A stretch of DNA of 64,000 bases from an uncultured Nostocoides sp. (GTDB lineage: Bacteria; Actinomycetota; Actinomycetes; Actinomycetales; Dermatophilaceae), in assembly GCA_937873315.1 (NCBI GenBank), contig CALMQX010000042.1, forward strand, positions 124,001-188,000, given 5' to 3'. The translations under genes were made by a program, and so were the position numbers. The notes under the pieces were generated by a model, which was not told where the DNA came from, did no database searches, and was given only the letters and a program-made list of their open reading frames with translations. Each line of letters begins with the position of its first letter. Position 1 is the first letter of the stretch. This document shows, piece by piece, positions 7,848 through 17,403 of the stretch.

Positions 7848-9038
7848 TCAGGCGCCGGTGGCCAGGACGATACCCAGGCACATCTCGTCGGTCGTGCCTT
7901 CGCCCCAGGCGACGTAACGCTCCGGCTGGCCCTTGAACGCTGGCAGTCGATCGCGCAGCGACTGGTCATGCGTACAGGTCACTGTGAGGGTGTCGCCGGG
8001 CACGAGTTTGACCGGCTTGGGCAAGGCCTTGGTCGCTTGGTTGTCGAAGTCCCAGTTGGTGATGTCCAGGACCCGCTTGGCCTTCTCGGTGCCCTTATTG
8101 ACATCGATGGTGATGGCCCGGCCGAGCAGATGCATGTGACCGGCAACCGCACGCAGGGTCGTGGCCTCCCGGATGGTGCGCGTGCAGCTCTGCACCGGTC
8201 CGGGCTTGATCGGCCCGCACATCGCATGCAGCAGGTCGGCGGTGGTGATCTCCTCCTGGAAACGCGCCTTGATATTCGCGATCGCCATCAACCGGTTGCA
8301 CAACTGGCCGGGCTTGTCCGGTCGGCAGGGCAGCTCGACGGGCGCCGGCAACAGCAGGGTGCGCAGCGGCTCCTTGGTGCTCGTGGCCGCCGGAGTCACC
8401 CGAAGCCGTACCGCTGACTGGTCGGTCCCAGTGCCTCCGAGCAGGTTGTAGTGCATCTGCACCACGAGTTGAGTGCCCTTGGCCAGCGGAATGGCGATAT
8501 CCGCGGGCAGCACTCGCTCGCCCCCGCCGGGTGCCCATGCGCCCACCCAGCCCGCGTCATCCAAATTGCCGCCCCGGCTGCGGTCCAGACCGGAACCGCC
8601 AAAGCAGGTCCAGCCATCACCAGGCTCGGCCGCGTCCAACTTCTTGGCCTGGGCAAGTTGGCTGGGCGCCGCTTGGAAGACGATGACGTGGTGCACGAGC
8701 GCCGGGTTCCCGGGCTGAATGTCCACACCCGAGACATGCATGTCCTGAGTGAAACCGGGGTCGATCAGAAAGCAGCGGTACTCATCGGTCCCGCTCTTGG
8801 TGGGGGCTTTGGGAGCATATGCCGCGGGCATGGTGACCGTCGTGAAGCTCTCTCCCTTGCGAGCCGGGGTCGTCGGCACGGGCTTCGGGGTCAGCGTCGC
8901 CTGGGACGTGTGTCCATGCTCAGGACGCTGCAGGCCGGGCGGCACCTCGCCGGTACCGGAGCAGCCCGAGAGCACCAGCGCAGCGCAGGCCGCCGCCAGC
9001 GAGACCAGCCGGAAAGACATGCGCATACGATAGGCCAT
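7848..9038 (-). CDS. Copper type II monooxygenase-like lipoprotein (PHM/DBM fold)
   Basis: About 396 residues with a lipoprotein signal (VSLAAACAALVLSGCSG). Motifs of the copper monooxygenase family are the histidine pair in LVHHVIVF, QMHYNLL, GHMHLLG, CTHDQ, and the methionine in GTTDEMC near the C-terminus. In peptidylglycine and dopamine monooxygenases these positions bind the two copper ions that hydroxylate substrate using ascorbate and oxygen. The bacterial substrate is unknown. The protein would be anchored outside the membrane. I chose the ATG at 9038, 5 bases past the rlmN stop with a GTAGG-like ribosome site. ATGs at 9026 and 9020 are alternatives. Confidence 0.75.
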   Translation of the reverse strand: MAYRMRMSFRLVSLAAACAALVLSGCSGTGEVPPGLQRPEHGHTSQATLTPKPVPTTPARKGESFTTVTMPAAYAPKAPTKSGTDEYRCFLIDPGFTQDMHVSGVDIQPGNPALVHHVIVFQAAPSQLAQAKKLDAAEPGDGWTCFGGSGLDRSRGGNLDDAGWVGAWAPGGGERVLPADIAIPLAKGTQLVVQMHYNLLGGTGTDQSAVRLRVTPAATSTKEPLRTLLLPAPVELPCRPDKPGQLCNRLMAIANIKARFQEEITTADLLHAMCGPIKPGPVQSCTRTIREATTLRAVAGHMHLLGRAITIDVNKGTEKAKRVLDITNWDFDNQATKALPKPVKLVPGDTLTVTCTHDQSLRDRLPAFKGQPERYVAWGEGTTDEMCLGIVLATGA

Positions 9039-9042
9039 CGAC

Positions 9043-10200
9043 CTACGGAGCCGCAGCCAGTTGCCCGCAGGCCCCGTCAATCTCACGGCCACGGGTGTCG
9101 CGCAAGGTCACCGGAATGCCGTGGCTGCGCAGGCGCTCGAGAAACTGCTGCTCCACGCCTTTGCGGCTGGCGGTCCAGGTTGACCCGGGCGTGGGATTGA
9201 GCGGGATGGGATTGACGTGCACCCAGCCCTTGCCACGGCGCGACAGGAGTTCGCCGAGCAAGTCGGCACGCCAGGCCTGGTCGTTGATATCGCGGATCAG
9301 GGCGTACTCGATGCTGACCCGGCGCCCGGTGACCTCGAAATAGCGGTATGCCGCGTCTAGCGCTTCGGCGACCTTCCACCGCGTGTTGATCGGCACCAAG
9401 GTGTCCCGCAATTGGTCGTCGGGTGCGTGCAAGGACAGGGCCAGCGTCACCGGGATCCCCTCGGCCGCGAGCCGATCGATGCCCGGGACCAGGCCCACCG
9501 TGGACATGGTGATGCCCCGGGCGGACATACCCAGTCCGTGCGGAGGGTCGTCCACGAGTCGGCGGATCGCGCCGATGGCGGATGCATAGTTGGCCAGCGC
9601 CTCACCCATCCCCATGAAGACGACATTGGTGACCCTCGCCGGGCCGTCAGCCCGCTCGGGTTCACCGCTGTCGCTCTCCTCCCCCAGTCCGATGCCGGCG
9701 TCGGCGGCATCCTCGGACGCAGCGATCTCACCATGTCGCAGCAGACGGGCGGCGGCCACGACCTGCTCCACGATCTCGGCGGTCGACATATTGCGCGTCA
9801 GGCCAGCTTGGCCGGTAGCACAGAAGGGGCAGTTCATCCCGCAGCCCGCCTGGCTGGAGACGCAGACAGTCGCGCGGCGCGGATAACGCATCAGCACGGA
9901 CTCAACCAGCGCGCCGTCATGCAGGCGCCAGAGCGTTTTGACCGTGGCTCCCCGATCGGCCGCGATGGACCGAACGGGCGTGAGCAGCGCGGGGAGCAAC
10001 TCCGCGACGAGATCCTCGCGGACCGCCTTGGGCAGGTCGGTCATCTGCTGCGGGTCCTCGACCAAGCGATCGAAGTAGTGCGTGGAGAGTTGACTGGCCC
10101 GAAACGCCGGATGCCCGAGCGCGCGAACCGCCTCTTGGCGCTCCGACAGGGTCAGGTCGGCCAGGTGACGGGGAGGCTTGCCGCGCCGAGGGGCAGCCAT
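9043..10200 (-). CDS. rlmN: 23S rRNA (adenine-2503-C2)-methyltransferase RlmN
   Basis: A 385-residue radical-SAM enzyme that methylates A2503 of 23S rRNA and A37 of some tRNAs. The 4Fe-4S cluster motif CGMNCPFC is followed by [10 protein letters not shown]. The C-terminus carries NPTPGSTW and the conserved [14 protein letters not shown] with its methyl-carrier cysteine. Start ATG at 10200 gives [16 protein letters not shown]. Upstream in-frame extension would overlap cdsA and is not conserved-looking. There is an insertion rich in acidic residues (about 235-255) between radical-SAM motifs. It follows cdsA by 35 bases, as in many actinobacteria. Confidence 0.93.
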   Translation of the reverse strand: MAAPRRGKPPRHLADLTLSERQEAVRALGHPAFRASQLSTHYFDRLVEDPQQMTDLPKAVREDLVAELLPALLTPVRSIAADRGATVKTLWRLHDGALVESVLMRYPRRATVCVSSQAGCGMNCPFCATGQAGLTRNMSTAEIVEQVVAAARLLRHGEIAASEDAADAGIGLGEESDSGEPERADGPARVTNVVFMGMGEALANYASAIGAIRRLVDDPPHGLGMSARGITMSTVGLVPGIDRLAAEGIPVTLALSLHAPDDQLRDTLVPINTRWKVAEALDAAYRYFEVTGRRVSIEYALIRDINDQAWRADLLGELLSRRGKGWVHVNPIPLNPTPGSTWTASRKGVEQQFLERLRSHGIPVTLRDTRGREIDGACGQLAAAP

Positions 10201-10235
10201 GGTGAGTTGTCCAGGACGGGGCCGCTCGCTCGGGC

Positions 10236-11105
10236 TCACGACGCGCTCGCCGGGGGCACGATCCACAAGAGCACCGCCCACACGGGTGCCACCGTGACGA
10301 TCAACGAGTCGAGTCGGTCCATCAGCCCACCGTGGCCGGGAAGCAACTGGCTCATGTCCTTGATGCCGAGGTCTCGCTTGATGGAGGACTCGATGAGGTC
10401 GCCCACAGTGGCTGTGGAGGCTGCCATCGCGCCCAGCAAGGCGCCGGCCCACCACGGACCATCAAGGAGCGCGGGAAGCGATATCGCTCCCACCACCGCA
10501 CAGACCAGGACCGAGCCCGCGAAGCCCTCCCACGACTTCTTCGGCGAGATCGTCGGCGCCATCGGAGTCCGACCGATGAGCACGCCCACGGCATACCCGC
10601 CGATATCCGAGAAGACGGTCACCAGGATGAATACCAGCAGCCGACGCTCACCGTCAGGGGCGGCCAGCAGCATCGAGGCAAAGCCACCGAGCAGGCATGG
10701 ATACAACGCGATCAACGCGCCAGCACTGACATCTCGAACGGCTCCGTCGAGACCGTCAGCCATTCGCCAGAGCGTCATTCCCGTGATAACCCAGCCGTAG
10801 GTCAGCACCAGGGCCTCTGGGCCGTCGACGAAGGCGCTGACCGGCATCGCGATCGCGCCAACGAGCAGCGGAACCAGGGGTGCGACCAAGCCACGTTGGG
10901 CCAGCGCCTGCCGCAGCTCCCAGGCGCCCACCGCGATAGCGACCACCAGGACGACCATGAAAGCGCGCTTGTCGATCAGGACGGTGCCGACGACGAGGGC
11001 CGCGAGGGCAAGCCCGACTCCGATCGCGGCCTTCAGGTCGCGGCCAGCCTTCGGTGGAGCCGGTGGAGCCGGCGAAGCCTGCGCTTCAAGGGGGAGGTCA
11101 GACAT
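10236..11105 (-). CDS. cdsA: Phosphatidate cytidylyltransferase CdsA
   Basis: A 289-residue multi-pass membrane protein with at least seven hydrophobic segments after a Pro/Ala-rich cytosolic N-terminus. The CDP-diglyceride synthetase signature is present near the C-terminus ([15 protein letters not shown]), as is [12 protein letters not shown]. It makes CDP-diacylglycerol from phosphatidic acid and CTP for phospholipid synthesis. It lies 15 bases downstream of frr in the conserved tsf-pyrH-frr-cdsA-rlmN series. Confidence 0.93.
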   Translation of the reverse strand: MSDLPLEAQASPAPPAPPKAGRDLKAAIGVGLALAALVVGTVLIDKRAFMVVLVVAIAVGAWELRQALAQRGLVAPLVPLLVGAIAMPVSAFVDGPEALVLTYGWVITGMTLWRMADGLDGAVRDVSAGALIALYPCLLGGFASMLLAAPDGERRLLVFILVTVFSDIGGYAVGVLIGRTPMAPTISPKKSWEGFAGSVLVCAVVGAISLPALLDGPWWAGALLGAMAASTATVGDLIESSIKRDLGIKDMSQLLPGHGGLMDRLDSLIVTVAPVWAVLLWIVPPASAS

Positions 11106-11120
11106 GGGGACGGGATCGCC

Positions 11121-11678
11121 TCAGACCTCGAGGAGCTCGGCTTCCTTGTGCTTGAGCAGGTCGTCGACGGTGTCGACATACTTCTTGGTGAGGTGCTCGA
11201 GCTCCTTCTCGCCGCGGGTGCCTTCGTCCTCGCCGACCTCGCCATCCTTGACCAGCTTCTCGATGGCGTCCTTGGCGTGCCGACGGACATTGCGGATCGC
11301 GACGCGCTGCTCCTCGGCATACGTGCGGGTCATCTTGATGTACTCCTTGCGGCGCTCCTCGGTGAGCACCGGCATGACGCATCGGATGATCTTGCCGTCA
11401 TTGGAGGGGTTCACGCCGAGGTCGGAGTCCCGGATGGCCTTCTCGATGTTGTTCATGGCGCCCTTGTCGAAGGGCGCGATGATGATGGTGCGCGCCTCCG
11501 GGGTCTGGAAGGACGCCAGCTGCTGCAATGGGGTCGGCGCGCCGTAGTAGTCAACGAGAATCTTCTGGAACATCCCCGGGTGCGCCCGGCCGGTCCGGAT
11601 GCCTGCGAAGTCCCCCTTGGCGACCTCGACGGCCCTCTCCATCTTCTCCTCGGCTTCGAGCAGCGTCTCGTCGATCAT
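11121..11678 (-). CDS. frr: Ribosome recycling factor
   Basis: A 185-residue protein of normal family length. It has the typical N-terminal helix ([18 protein letters not shown]), [17 protein letters not shown], and the C-terminal helices rich in charged residues. With EF-G it splits the post-termination ribosome. A strong ribosome site (CCCAAGGAG) precedes the ATG at 11678. Confidence 0.96.
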   Translation of the reverse strand: MIDETLLEAEEKMERAVEVAKGDFAGIRTGRAHPGMFQKILVDYYGAPTPLQQLASFQTPEARTIIIAPFDKGAMNNIEKAIRDSDLGVNPSNDGKIIRCVMPVLTEERRKEYIKMTRTYAEEQRVAIRNVRRHAKDAIEKLVKDGEVGEDEGTRGEKELEHLTKKYVDTVDDLLKHKEAELLEV

Positions 11679-11739
11679 CGTGGGTCTCCTTGGGTATGCC
11701 GGGTGCTCGGCTCAGTCTCTCAGATCGGGCAGGTGTCGG

Positions 11740-12474
11740 TCAGCGATCGGTGACCAGCGTGCCCAGCCGCTCGCCGATCAAGGCCCGGGTGATGACGCCC
11801 TCGCCCTCCATGCCAAAGACCATCATGGGCAAGTGGTTCTCCATGCACAGGCTGAATGCCGCCGCGTCGACTACTTTGAGGTTCTGGCGCAGCGCCTCGG
11901 CGAAGGTCACCTTGTCGAGTTTGCGCGCGTTCGGGTTGGTGCGGGGATCGGAGTCATAGACCCCGTCCACCCCACTCTTGCTCATCAGGACTTCGTGGCA
12001 CTTGCACTCCAGGGCCCGCTGCGCGCTGACCGTGTCGGTGGAGAAGTACGGCATACCGGCGCCGGCCCCGAAGATGACCACGCGCCCCTTCTCCAGGTGC
12101 CGAATGGCGCGGCGAGGAATGTAGGGCTCGGCGACCTGCCCCATCGTGATCGCGGTCTGAACCCGGGTCTCGATGCCTTCCTTCTCAAGGAAGTCCTGCA
12201 GGGCAAGGCAGTTCATCACCGTGCCGAGCATCCCGATGTAGTCAGCTCGGGAGCGCTCCATGCCCTTCTGGGAGAGCTCGGCGCCGCGGAAGAAGTTGCC
12301 GCCGCCCACCACGACCGCGACTTGGACGCCCTGGCGCACCGCGGCCGCGATTTGCTGGGCGATGCCCTTGACCACCTCCGGGTCGACACCCAGGCTGCCG
12401 CCACCGAAGACCTCACCCGAGAGTTTGAGCAGGACCCGACGAGGGGTGACGGACTCTGTCGAGTCAGCGGGCAT
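11740..12474 (-). CDS. pyrH: UMP kinase
   Basis: A 244-residue amino-acid-kinase-fold enzyme phosphorylating UMP to UDP. Seen are [24 protein letters not shown], the UMP-binding [14 protein letters not shown] and [15 protein letters not shown] [14 protein letters not shown]. The start ATG at 12474 has an AGGAG about eight bases upstream. The reading frame is open further 5' but that part runs into the intergenic hairpin. It lies between tsf and frr in the usual order. Confidence 0.95.
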   Translation of the reverse strand: MPADSTESVTPRRVLLKLSGEVFGGGSLGVDPEVVKGIAQQIAAAVRQGVQVAVVVGGGNFFRGAELSQKGMERSRADYIGMLGTVMNCLALQDFLEKEGIETRVQTAITMGQVAEPYIPRRAIRHLEKGRVVIFGAGAGMPYFSTDTVSAQRALECKCHEVLMSKSGVDGVYDSDPRTNPNARKLDKVTFAEALRQNLKVVDAAAFSLCMENHLPMMVFGMEGEGVITRALIGERLGTLVTDR

Positions 12475-12544
12475 CGCGAATCTCCTGACGAGGTTGGGCG
12501 GCGGTTCATCCGATCCTGCCACACGCCGCACCGCTCCCTGGACA

Positions 12545-12584
12545 CACGTATGCCGCCCGCTTGGGTAAGCGGGCGGCATACGTG
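12545..12584. terminator. 18-bp perfect hairpin between tsf and pyrH, built from the GTATGCCG word
   Basis: The arms 12545-12562 (CACGTATGCCGCCCGCTT) and 12567-12584 are perfectly complementary around a GGGT loop. It lies 28 bases past the tsf stop, so it reads as a transcription terminator or attenuator for rpsB-tsf, although no T-tract follows. Each arm contains one copy of the iterated octamer. Confidence 0.8.
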
Positions 12585-12611
12585 AAGCGGTCGGTCGACC
12601 GCGAGGGTGAC

Positions 12612-13442
12612 TCAGGCGCCGACGCGGAAGCGCACGAACCCCTTGGCCGATGCGCCGGCCTCCTCGAGGACCTTGGCCACGGACTTCTTCTGATCCTTGG
12701 CGAAGGGCTGCTCGAGCAGGACGTTGTCCTTGAAGTAGCCGTTGACCCGGCCCTCGATGATCTTGGGCAGTGCCGCTTCCGGCTTACCCTCCTCACGAGC
12801 GGTGGCTTCGGCGAGGCGACGCTCGTTCTCGATCGTCTCGGCGGCGATCTCCGAGCGGTCCAGGACCGAGGGGCTGAAGGCCGCGACGTGCATAGCGACA
12901 TCCTTGGCGACCACGTCATCCCCACCGGAGGTGGCGACCAGGACACCGATCTGCGCGGGCAGGTCGGGGCTGGTCTTGTGCAGGTAGGACACGACGTGCT
13001 CGCCCTCGAGGCGGGCCACGCGCTTGATCTCGATCTTCTCGCCGATGGTGGCGTTGGCCTCATCGATGAGCTGCTGAACGCTCTGGCCGTCGGCAAGCGA
13101 GCTCGCCAGCAGGTCCTCAGCGGTGGCGGCGCCGGTGGCGACCGCCTGGTCCAGCACCTGGGCCGCCAGGGCGCCGAAACGCTCGCCCTTGGCCACGAAG
13201 TCGGTCTCGCAGAGGACCTCGACCAGGGTGCCGACGCCACCGTCGGCCTTGGCGGCAACCAGGCCGTTGGAGGCCGTGCGGCCCTCACGCTTGGTGACGC
13301 CCTTGAGACCCTTGACGCGCAAGAGCTCCTCGGCCTTGGCCATGTCGCCATCGGCCTCGTCGAGGGCCTTCTTGACGTCCATCATCCCTGCGGCGGTCTT
13401 TTCGCGCAGCGCCTTGATGTCAGCGGCGGTGTAGTTCGCCAT
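12612..13442 (-). CDS. tsf: Elongation factor Ts
   Basis: A 276-residue nucleotide-exchange factor for EF-Tu. The UBA-like N-terminus (residues 1-55) contains [19 protein letters not shown]. The core contains the [12 protein letters not shown] motif near residue 80 that inserts into EF-Tu. Length and order after rpsB are normal. Confidence 0.96.
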   Translation of the reverse strand: MANYTAADIKALREKTAAGMMDVKKALDEADGDMAKAEELLRVKGLKGVTKREGRTASNGLVAAKADGGVGTLVEVLCETDFVAKGERFGALAAQVLDQAVATGAATAEDLLASSLADGQSVQQLIDEANATIGEKIEIKRVARLEGEHVVSYLHKTSPDLPAQIGVLVATSGGDDVVAKDVAMHVAAFSPSVLDRSEIAAETIENERRLAEATAREEGKPEAALPKIIEGRVNGYFKDNVLLEQPFAKDQKKSVAKVLEEAGASAKGFVRFRVGA

Positions 13443-13497
13443 GTGTGTATCGACTCTTTTCTACTTCTTGCAGTGGGCTAACGAAGTCGGTTGCGGC

Positions 13498-14373
13498 TCA
13501 GGCCTGCTCGGCGTCGCCGCCAGCAGCGGCCTCGGCCTCAGCCGGAGCCTCGGTCGCGGCCTCATCGGCAACCGGAGCCTCAGCGGCGGCCGGAGCCTCA
13601 TCGGCGCCGGAGAGCAGCTCGCGCTCCCACTCGGCCAGCGGCTCGTCAGCGGCAACCGCGTCGTCCTCGGCCGAGGCGACTCCCGATCGGGCCACGAGAC
13701 CGTCAGCGACAGCGTCCGCGATGACCCGGGTCAGCAGGGTGACCGAACGGATTGCGTCGTCATTGCCGGGGATCTTGTAGTCGACTTCGTCGGGGTCACA
13801 GTTGGTGTCGAGGATCGCGATGACCGGGAGGCCGAGCTTCTTGGCCTCATCAACCGCGAGGTGCTCCTTCTTGGTGTCAACGATCCACACAGCCGAGGGC
13901 ACCTTGGCCATCGTGCGGATACCACCGAGGGTCTTCTCGAGCTTGTCCTTCTCACGCTTGAGAATGAGGAGCTCCTTCTTGGTGTAGCCGCTGCCGGCCA
14001 CATCGTCGAAGTTCAGCTCCTCGAGCTCCTTGAGCCGGGTGAGGCGCTTGGAGATGGTCTGGAAGTTGGTGAGCATTCCACCGAGCCAGCGGTGGTTGAC
14101 GTACGGCATACCAACGCGCGTCGCCTGCTCGGCAATCGGCTCCTGGGCCTGCCTCTTGGTCCCCACGAAGAGGATGGAGCCACCGTGCGCCACGGTCTGC
14201 TTGACGAAGTCGTAGGCGCTGTTGATGTAGGTGACCGACTGCTGCAGGTCGATGATGTAGATGCCATTGCGCTCGGTCATGATGAAGCGCTTCATCTTGG
14301 GGTTCCAGCGACGGGTCTGGTGCCCGAAGTGGACGCCGCTCTCGAGGAGCTGGCGCATGGTAACGACGGCCAT
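13498..14373 (-). CDS. rpsB: 30S ribosomal protein S2
   Basis: A 291-residue S2 with the standard start [25 protein letters not shown], the WLGGMLTN motif, and [11 protein letters not shown]. The last 50 or so residues are an Ala/Glu-rich acidic tail, a common actinobacterial extension. It heads the tsf-pyrH-frr-cdsA-rlmN series. The ribosome site before the ATG at 14373 includes TAGGAG. Confidence 0.96.
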   Translation of the reverse strand: MAVVTMRQLLESGVHFGHQTRRWNPKMKRFIMTERNGIYIIDLQQSVTYINSAYDFVKQTVAHGGSILFVGTKRQAQEPIAEQATRVGMPYVNHRWLGGMLTNFQTISKRLTRLKELEELNFDDVAGSGYTKKELLILKREKDKLEKTLGGIRTMAKVPSAVWIVDTKKEHLAVDEAKKLGLPVIAILDTNCDPDEVDYKIPGNDDAIRSVTLLTRVIADAVADGLVARSGVASAEDDAVAADEPLAEWERELLSGADEAPAAAEAPVADEAATEAPAEAEAAAGGDAEQA

Positions 14374-14623
14374 GCCGTGTTCTCCTATGTCGTTGTCAGT
14401 TCACGTCGGTATGCCGCGGGTTGCGGCCACCTGCCTGGCGTCCGACCTGGCCCCGCCCGGGCGATCTCTCGACCCCTCGGGACTGCTGTGGCCTGGCCCG
14501 TGAATCCCCGCAAGAGCGGATCACCACGACAAGGACGCGCGAAGTCGCCCGGAGCGATCCGAGCGCATCGGCCAGTGTACGCCGCGCACTCTGCCCCCAG
14601 GAAATCGAGGCACCCGGAGCGGG
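14374..14623. promoter_or_regulatory. Upstream region of rpsB
   Basis: About 250 bases lie between rpsB and the end of the next minus-strand gene. It should contain the rpsB-tsf promoter and leader. One GTATGCCG copy lies near 14408. I recognise no riboswitch or clear -10/-35 pair. Confidence 0.35.
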
Positions 14624-14995
14624 TCAGCCCTGCACACCCTCGGCGGGGTCGACCGGCGGATCGAAGAGCGCCCCGACCAGCGGCACCCCGCCGAACACCA
14701 GCGCCCACGAGCCACTCCCCCGAACCATCAGAAGGCTGACCACCACCAAGGCAACCCCGATGGTGAAGCCCGCCAGGCGGCTCAACTGCAACCATGGCGC
14801 GACTAGAACGGCGGCCAGAAGGCCGACACACGCCCCAGCGAATAGTCCCCACACCACCCAGATCAGGTCCTCCATGCCGGAGTAGATATCCGTGGCCGTG
14901 CCGAGCCTCGCGACGGCGAATGCGGTGAGCAGGCCGGCGACGAGCGCGATGAACGTCACGGCGACGCTGCGCGCGAGGCGGGAAACGAAGGACAT
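14624..14995 (-). CDS. Small integral membrane protein of unknown function
   Basis: A 123-residue protein with about four predicted transmembrane segments: near residues 10-28, 43-65, 72-90 and 95-110. It ends in a short acidic tail, and no catalytic motif is recognisable. The codon use matches its surroundings, and it is on the same strand as the LD-carboxypeptidase upstream and rpsB downstream. Its role is unknown. Confidence 0.6.
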   Translation of the reverse strand: MSFVSRLARSVAVTFIALVAGLLTAFAVARLGTATDIYSGMEDLIWVVWGLFAGACVGLLAAVLVAPWLQLSRLAGFTIGVALVVVSLLMVRGSGSWALVFGGVPLVGALFDPPVDPAEGVQG

Positions 14996-15035
14996 GCTCG
15001 CCAGCCTACGGCGCCCGCCTTGGCTGCCGTGCCCG

Positions 15036-15938
15036 TCAGATCAGCCGAAGTGTGCCGCCGGCCAACTCGGCTCGGTGCCCGATCGGGAACGCGAGGTTGG
15101 CCGGCCCATGCCCCACGCGAGCGCCGACGGCGACCGGGATGTCCAACCCCGCAAGCCGATCCCGCAGGACGGCCTCGACCTGGCCCGGATCGCCGCAGTC
15201 AGTGAAGTCGCCACACACCACGGCCTGGGCGCCGTCAAACCACCCGGAGCGCAGCAGTTGGGTCAGCATCCGATCGACGCGGCGCGGCAGTTCTGCCACA
15301 TCTTCGAGGAGCACGATCCGCCCCAGCGCGGCGGGAAGATCAGCGGTACCCACGCTGGAGGCCAGGAGAGCGAGATTCCCGCCGATCAGGTCGCCGCGGG
15401 CGTCGCCCGGTCGGATAGCGGTCAACGGGTCACCGAGGACGAGCGCACTGGTTCGGCCTTGAAGCACGCTCCAGGTATGGGCCAGGACGGTGTCATCGGC
15501 ATCCCCCAGGCTCGTGACCACCGGACCATGCACGCCGGCGATCCCGAGGCGAGCCTCCAACGCGATCAGCAGGGCGGTGCCATCGGAAAAGCCCATGACC
15601 AGGGGTGGGTCGGCACGGGTCGCGAGCAGGGGCCAATCGAGCAGATCCAGCATCCGCTGAATGCCGTAGCCGCCGCGACCCAGCACGATGGCGTCCACCG
15701 TGGGATCCATCCAGGCGCGTTGGAAGTCGCCGGCCCGGTCGTGATCGCTCCCGGCCAGGTGGTCAAGGACGTCATGGCGCTCGCGAAGGTGCGCCCCTTC
15801 ACGGACCTGCAGCCCCCAGGACCGCAGTACCCCGAAGCCGACCTCAAGGCGGTCATCGGGGATGGGGCTGGAGAGCGCCACCACCGCCACCGAGTCCCCT
15901 GGCGCGAGTGTTCTGGGCGCCTGCTGGATCGGCGTCAC
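15036..15938 (-). CDS. S66 family LD-carboxypeptidase (MccF/LdcA-like)
   Basis: A 300-residue S66 peptidase. The catalytic serine is in the motif MGFSDGTALL near residue 115, and the N-terminal strand LAPGDSVAVVALSSP is typical of the fold. The acidic and histidine partners are expected toward the C-terminus (RVGHGPAN region). LdcA-type members trim the terminal D-Ala from murein tetrapeptides in recycling; MccF-type members cleave microcin-C-like amides. Which applies here cannot be decided. Its ATG overlaps the stop of the upstream amidase by 4 bases, so the two form an operon. Confidence 0.82.
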   Translation of the reverse strand: MTPIQQAPRTLAPGDSVAVVALSSPIPDDRLEVGFGVLRSWGLQVREGAHLRERHDVLDHLAGSDHDRAGDFQRAWMDPTVDAIVLGRGGYGIQRMLDLLDWPLLATRADPPLVMGFSDGTALLIALEARLGIAGVHGPVVTSLGDADDTVLAHTWSVLQGRTSALVLGDPLTAIRPGDARGDLIGGNLALLASSVGTADLPAALGRIVLLEDVAELPRRVDRMLTQLLRSGWFDGAQAVVCGDFTDCGDPGQVEAVLRDRLAGLDIPVAVGARVGHGPANLAFPIGHRAELAGGTLRLI

Positions 15939-17338
15939 TGGCTCGAGGTCCAGTGCGGCCAGGGGAGCTCGCGCTCGAGTTGGGCGGCGACCGCCAGGAG
16001 GAGACCCTCGGCGCCCCGCCGGGCAATGAGTTGCACGCCGATCGGCCAGCCCTCAACCGATACGCCCGCCGGGACGCTGATCGCCGGATGTCCGGTGACA
16101 TTGCTGATCACCGTATTGCTCACATACGGCAAGGTTTTGACCTGCGCCCGCACGCTGTCGAGCCCGTCGAGGAAGCCAACCGGCGGTGGCAGTCTGGGCA
16201 TCACCGGCAGCACGAGGACGTCGGTATCGGTCAGCAGCCGGGTGTCGAACAGATCGGCGACCTGTTCACCGCGACGAAGCGCGTGTTCGACCACGCGCGG
16301 CGTGGCCCATCGGCCCAATTTCGCAGTCTGACGGGTGCGCGGCTCGAGGCGATCGGGGTGCTCCACCGAGACCGCCTCCGCGCGCATCCCACCGTAGAAC
16401 TGGGGCAGGAAGGCGTCCGTGGGTACGGGCCAACGAGGCTCGGTGCGCCGCACGCGGTGCCCGATTCGAGTCAGCGCACGGGCCACCTCCTCGGTCGCAG
16501 ACTCGATCTGCGGGTCGCTGTGCAGCCCAGGCGTGACCGGCTTGGTGGTCCACGCCACCCGCAGTCCGGCCGGGTCCTGCGCGGCTTGGTCCACGAAGGG
16601 TTGCTGCTCGGCCGGCCATTGCCAACGGTCCACCGCAGTGGAGCCGGCGATGACATCCAGCAACAGAGCGCTATCGGCCACGGTCCGGGTCATCCCACCG
16701 GCCACCACCAGGCCATACCAATGCTGCGCCAGCGGCGCCAGACTCACCCGCCCTCGGGTGGGCTTGAGACCCACGAGCCCGCAGGCGCTGGCCGGGATGC
16801 GGATCGACCCGCCACCGTCCGCACCGAGGCCGATCGGCGCGACGCCGGTGGCCACGGCCACCGCGCTTCCCCCGCTGGACCCGCCGGGACTGCGGCTGGG
16901 GTCCCACGGGTTGCGCGTGACGCCGTAACGGATCGACTCGGTGAACGGGAACTGGCCGAACTCGGGCATCGTCGTGCGGGCGATGATCACCGCCCCGGCG
17001 GCACGCAAGCGGCGGACCAACTCCCCGTCGGCGGCCTCGGGCGTCGAATTGCCGTGCCCCCCAAGGGTGGTGACATGGCCGGCCTGGACTGCCTCTTCCT
17101 TGAGCACGACGGGGACTCCGGCCAGCGCCCCGGTCGGAGGCGCACCCTGCTGGTCGAGGTGCGCGGCGGCGGCACGCGCCTGGTCCGCCTGGACCTCGGT
17201 GATCGCATTCAGCCCCGCCAGGCTCGTGTCGAGTCGCGCCAGCGCCGCCTCGCAGATCTGAGAGGCAGTGACCTCTCGCGAGCGGACAAGGACGGCGATC
17301 TGCGTGGCCGAGCGGGCGGCATACTCCTGCGGGGTCAT
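15935..17338 (-). CDS. Amidase-signature family amidase
   Basis: A 467-residue amidase-signature hydrolase. The Ser-cisSer-Lys triad is visible: Lys in PVVLKEEAV (about residue 82), the Gly/Ser-rich GGSSGGSAVAVATG (about 160) and the nucleophile region GADGGGSIRIPAS (about 180). These enzymes hydrolyse diverse amides, and the substrate here is not deducible. Normal GatA-type helices for tRNA amidation are not indicated, and no gatB or gatC is adjacent. Its stop overlaps the LD-carboxypeptidase start. Confidence 0.85.
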   Translation of the reverse strand: MTPQEYAARSATQIAVLVRSREVTASQICEAALARLDTSLAGLNAITEVQADQARAAAAHLDQQGAPPTGALAGVPVVLKEEAVQAGHVTTLGGHGNSTPEAADGELVRRLRAAGAVIIARTTMPEFGQFPFTESIRYGVTRNPWDPSRSPGGSSGGSAVAVATGVAPIGLGADGGGSIRIPASACGLVGLKPTRGRVSLAPLAQHWYGLVVAGGMTRTVADSALLLDVIAGSTAVDRWQWPAEQQPFVDQAAQDPAGLRVAWTTKPVTPGLHSDPQIESATEEVARALTRIGHRVRRTEPRWPVPTDAFLPQFYGGMRAEAVSVEHPDRLEPRTRQTAKLGRWATPRVVEHALRRGEQVADLFDTRLLTDTDVLVLPVMPRLPPPVGFLDGLDSVRAQVKTLPYVSNTVISNVTGHPAISVPAGVSVEGWPIGVQLIARRGAEGLLLAVAAQLERELPWPHWTSSQ

Positions 17339-17403
17339 GGAAGTGATGCTAGGGCTCGCAATTCAATGGAGGGGGTTATCCGGTCCGGGTAGCGTGAGCG
17401 ACC

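Noticed and set aside
10332..11753. 473-residue plus-strand open frame opposite cdsA and frr
   Set aside because: Composition-driven shadow; the minus-strand genes have clear family motifs.
15605..17392. 595-residue plus-strand open frame opposite amidase and LD-carboxypeptidase
   Set aside because: Antisense shadow spanning two well-supported genes; Arg/Pro/Gly-rich with no recognisable motif.
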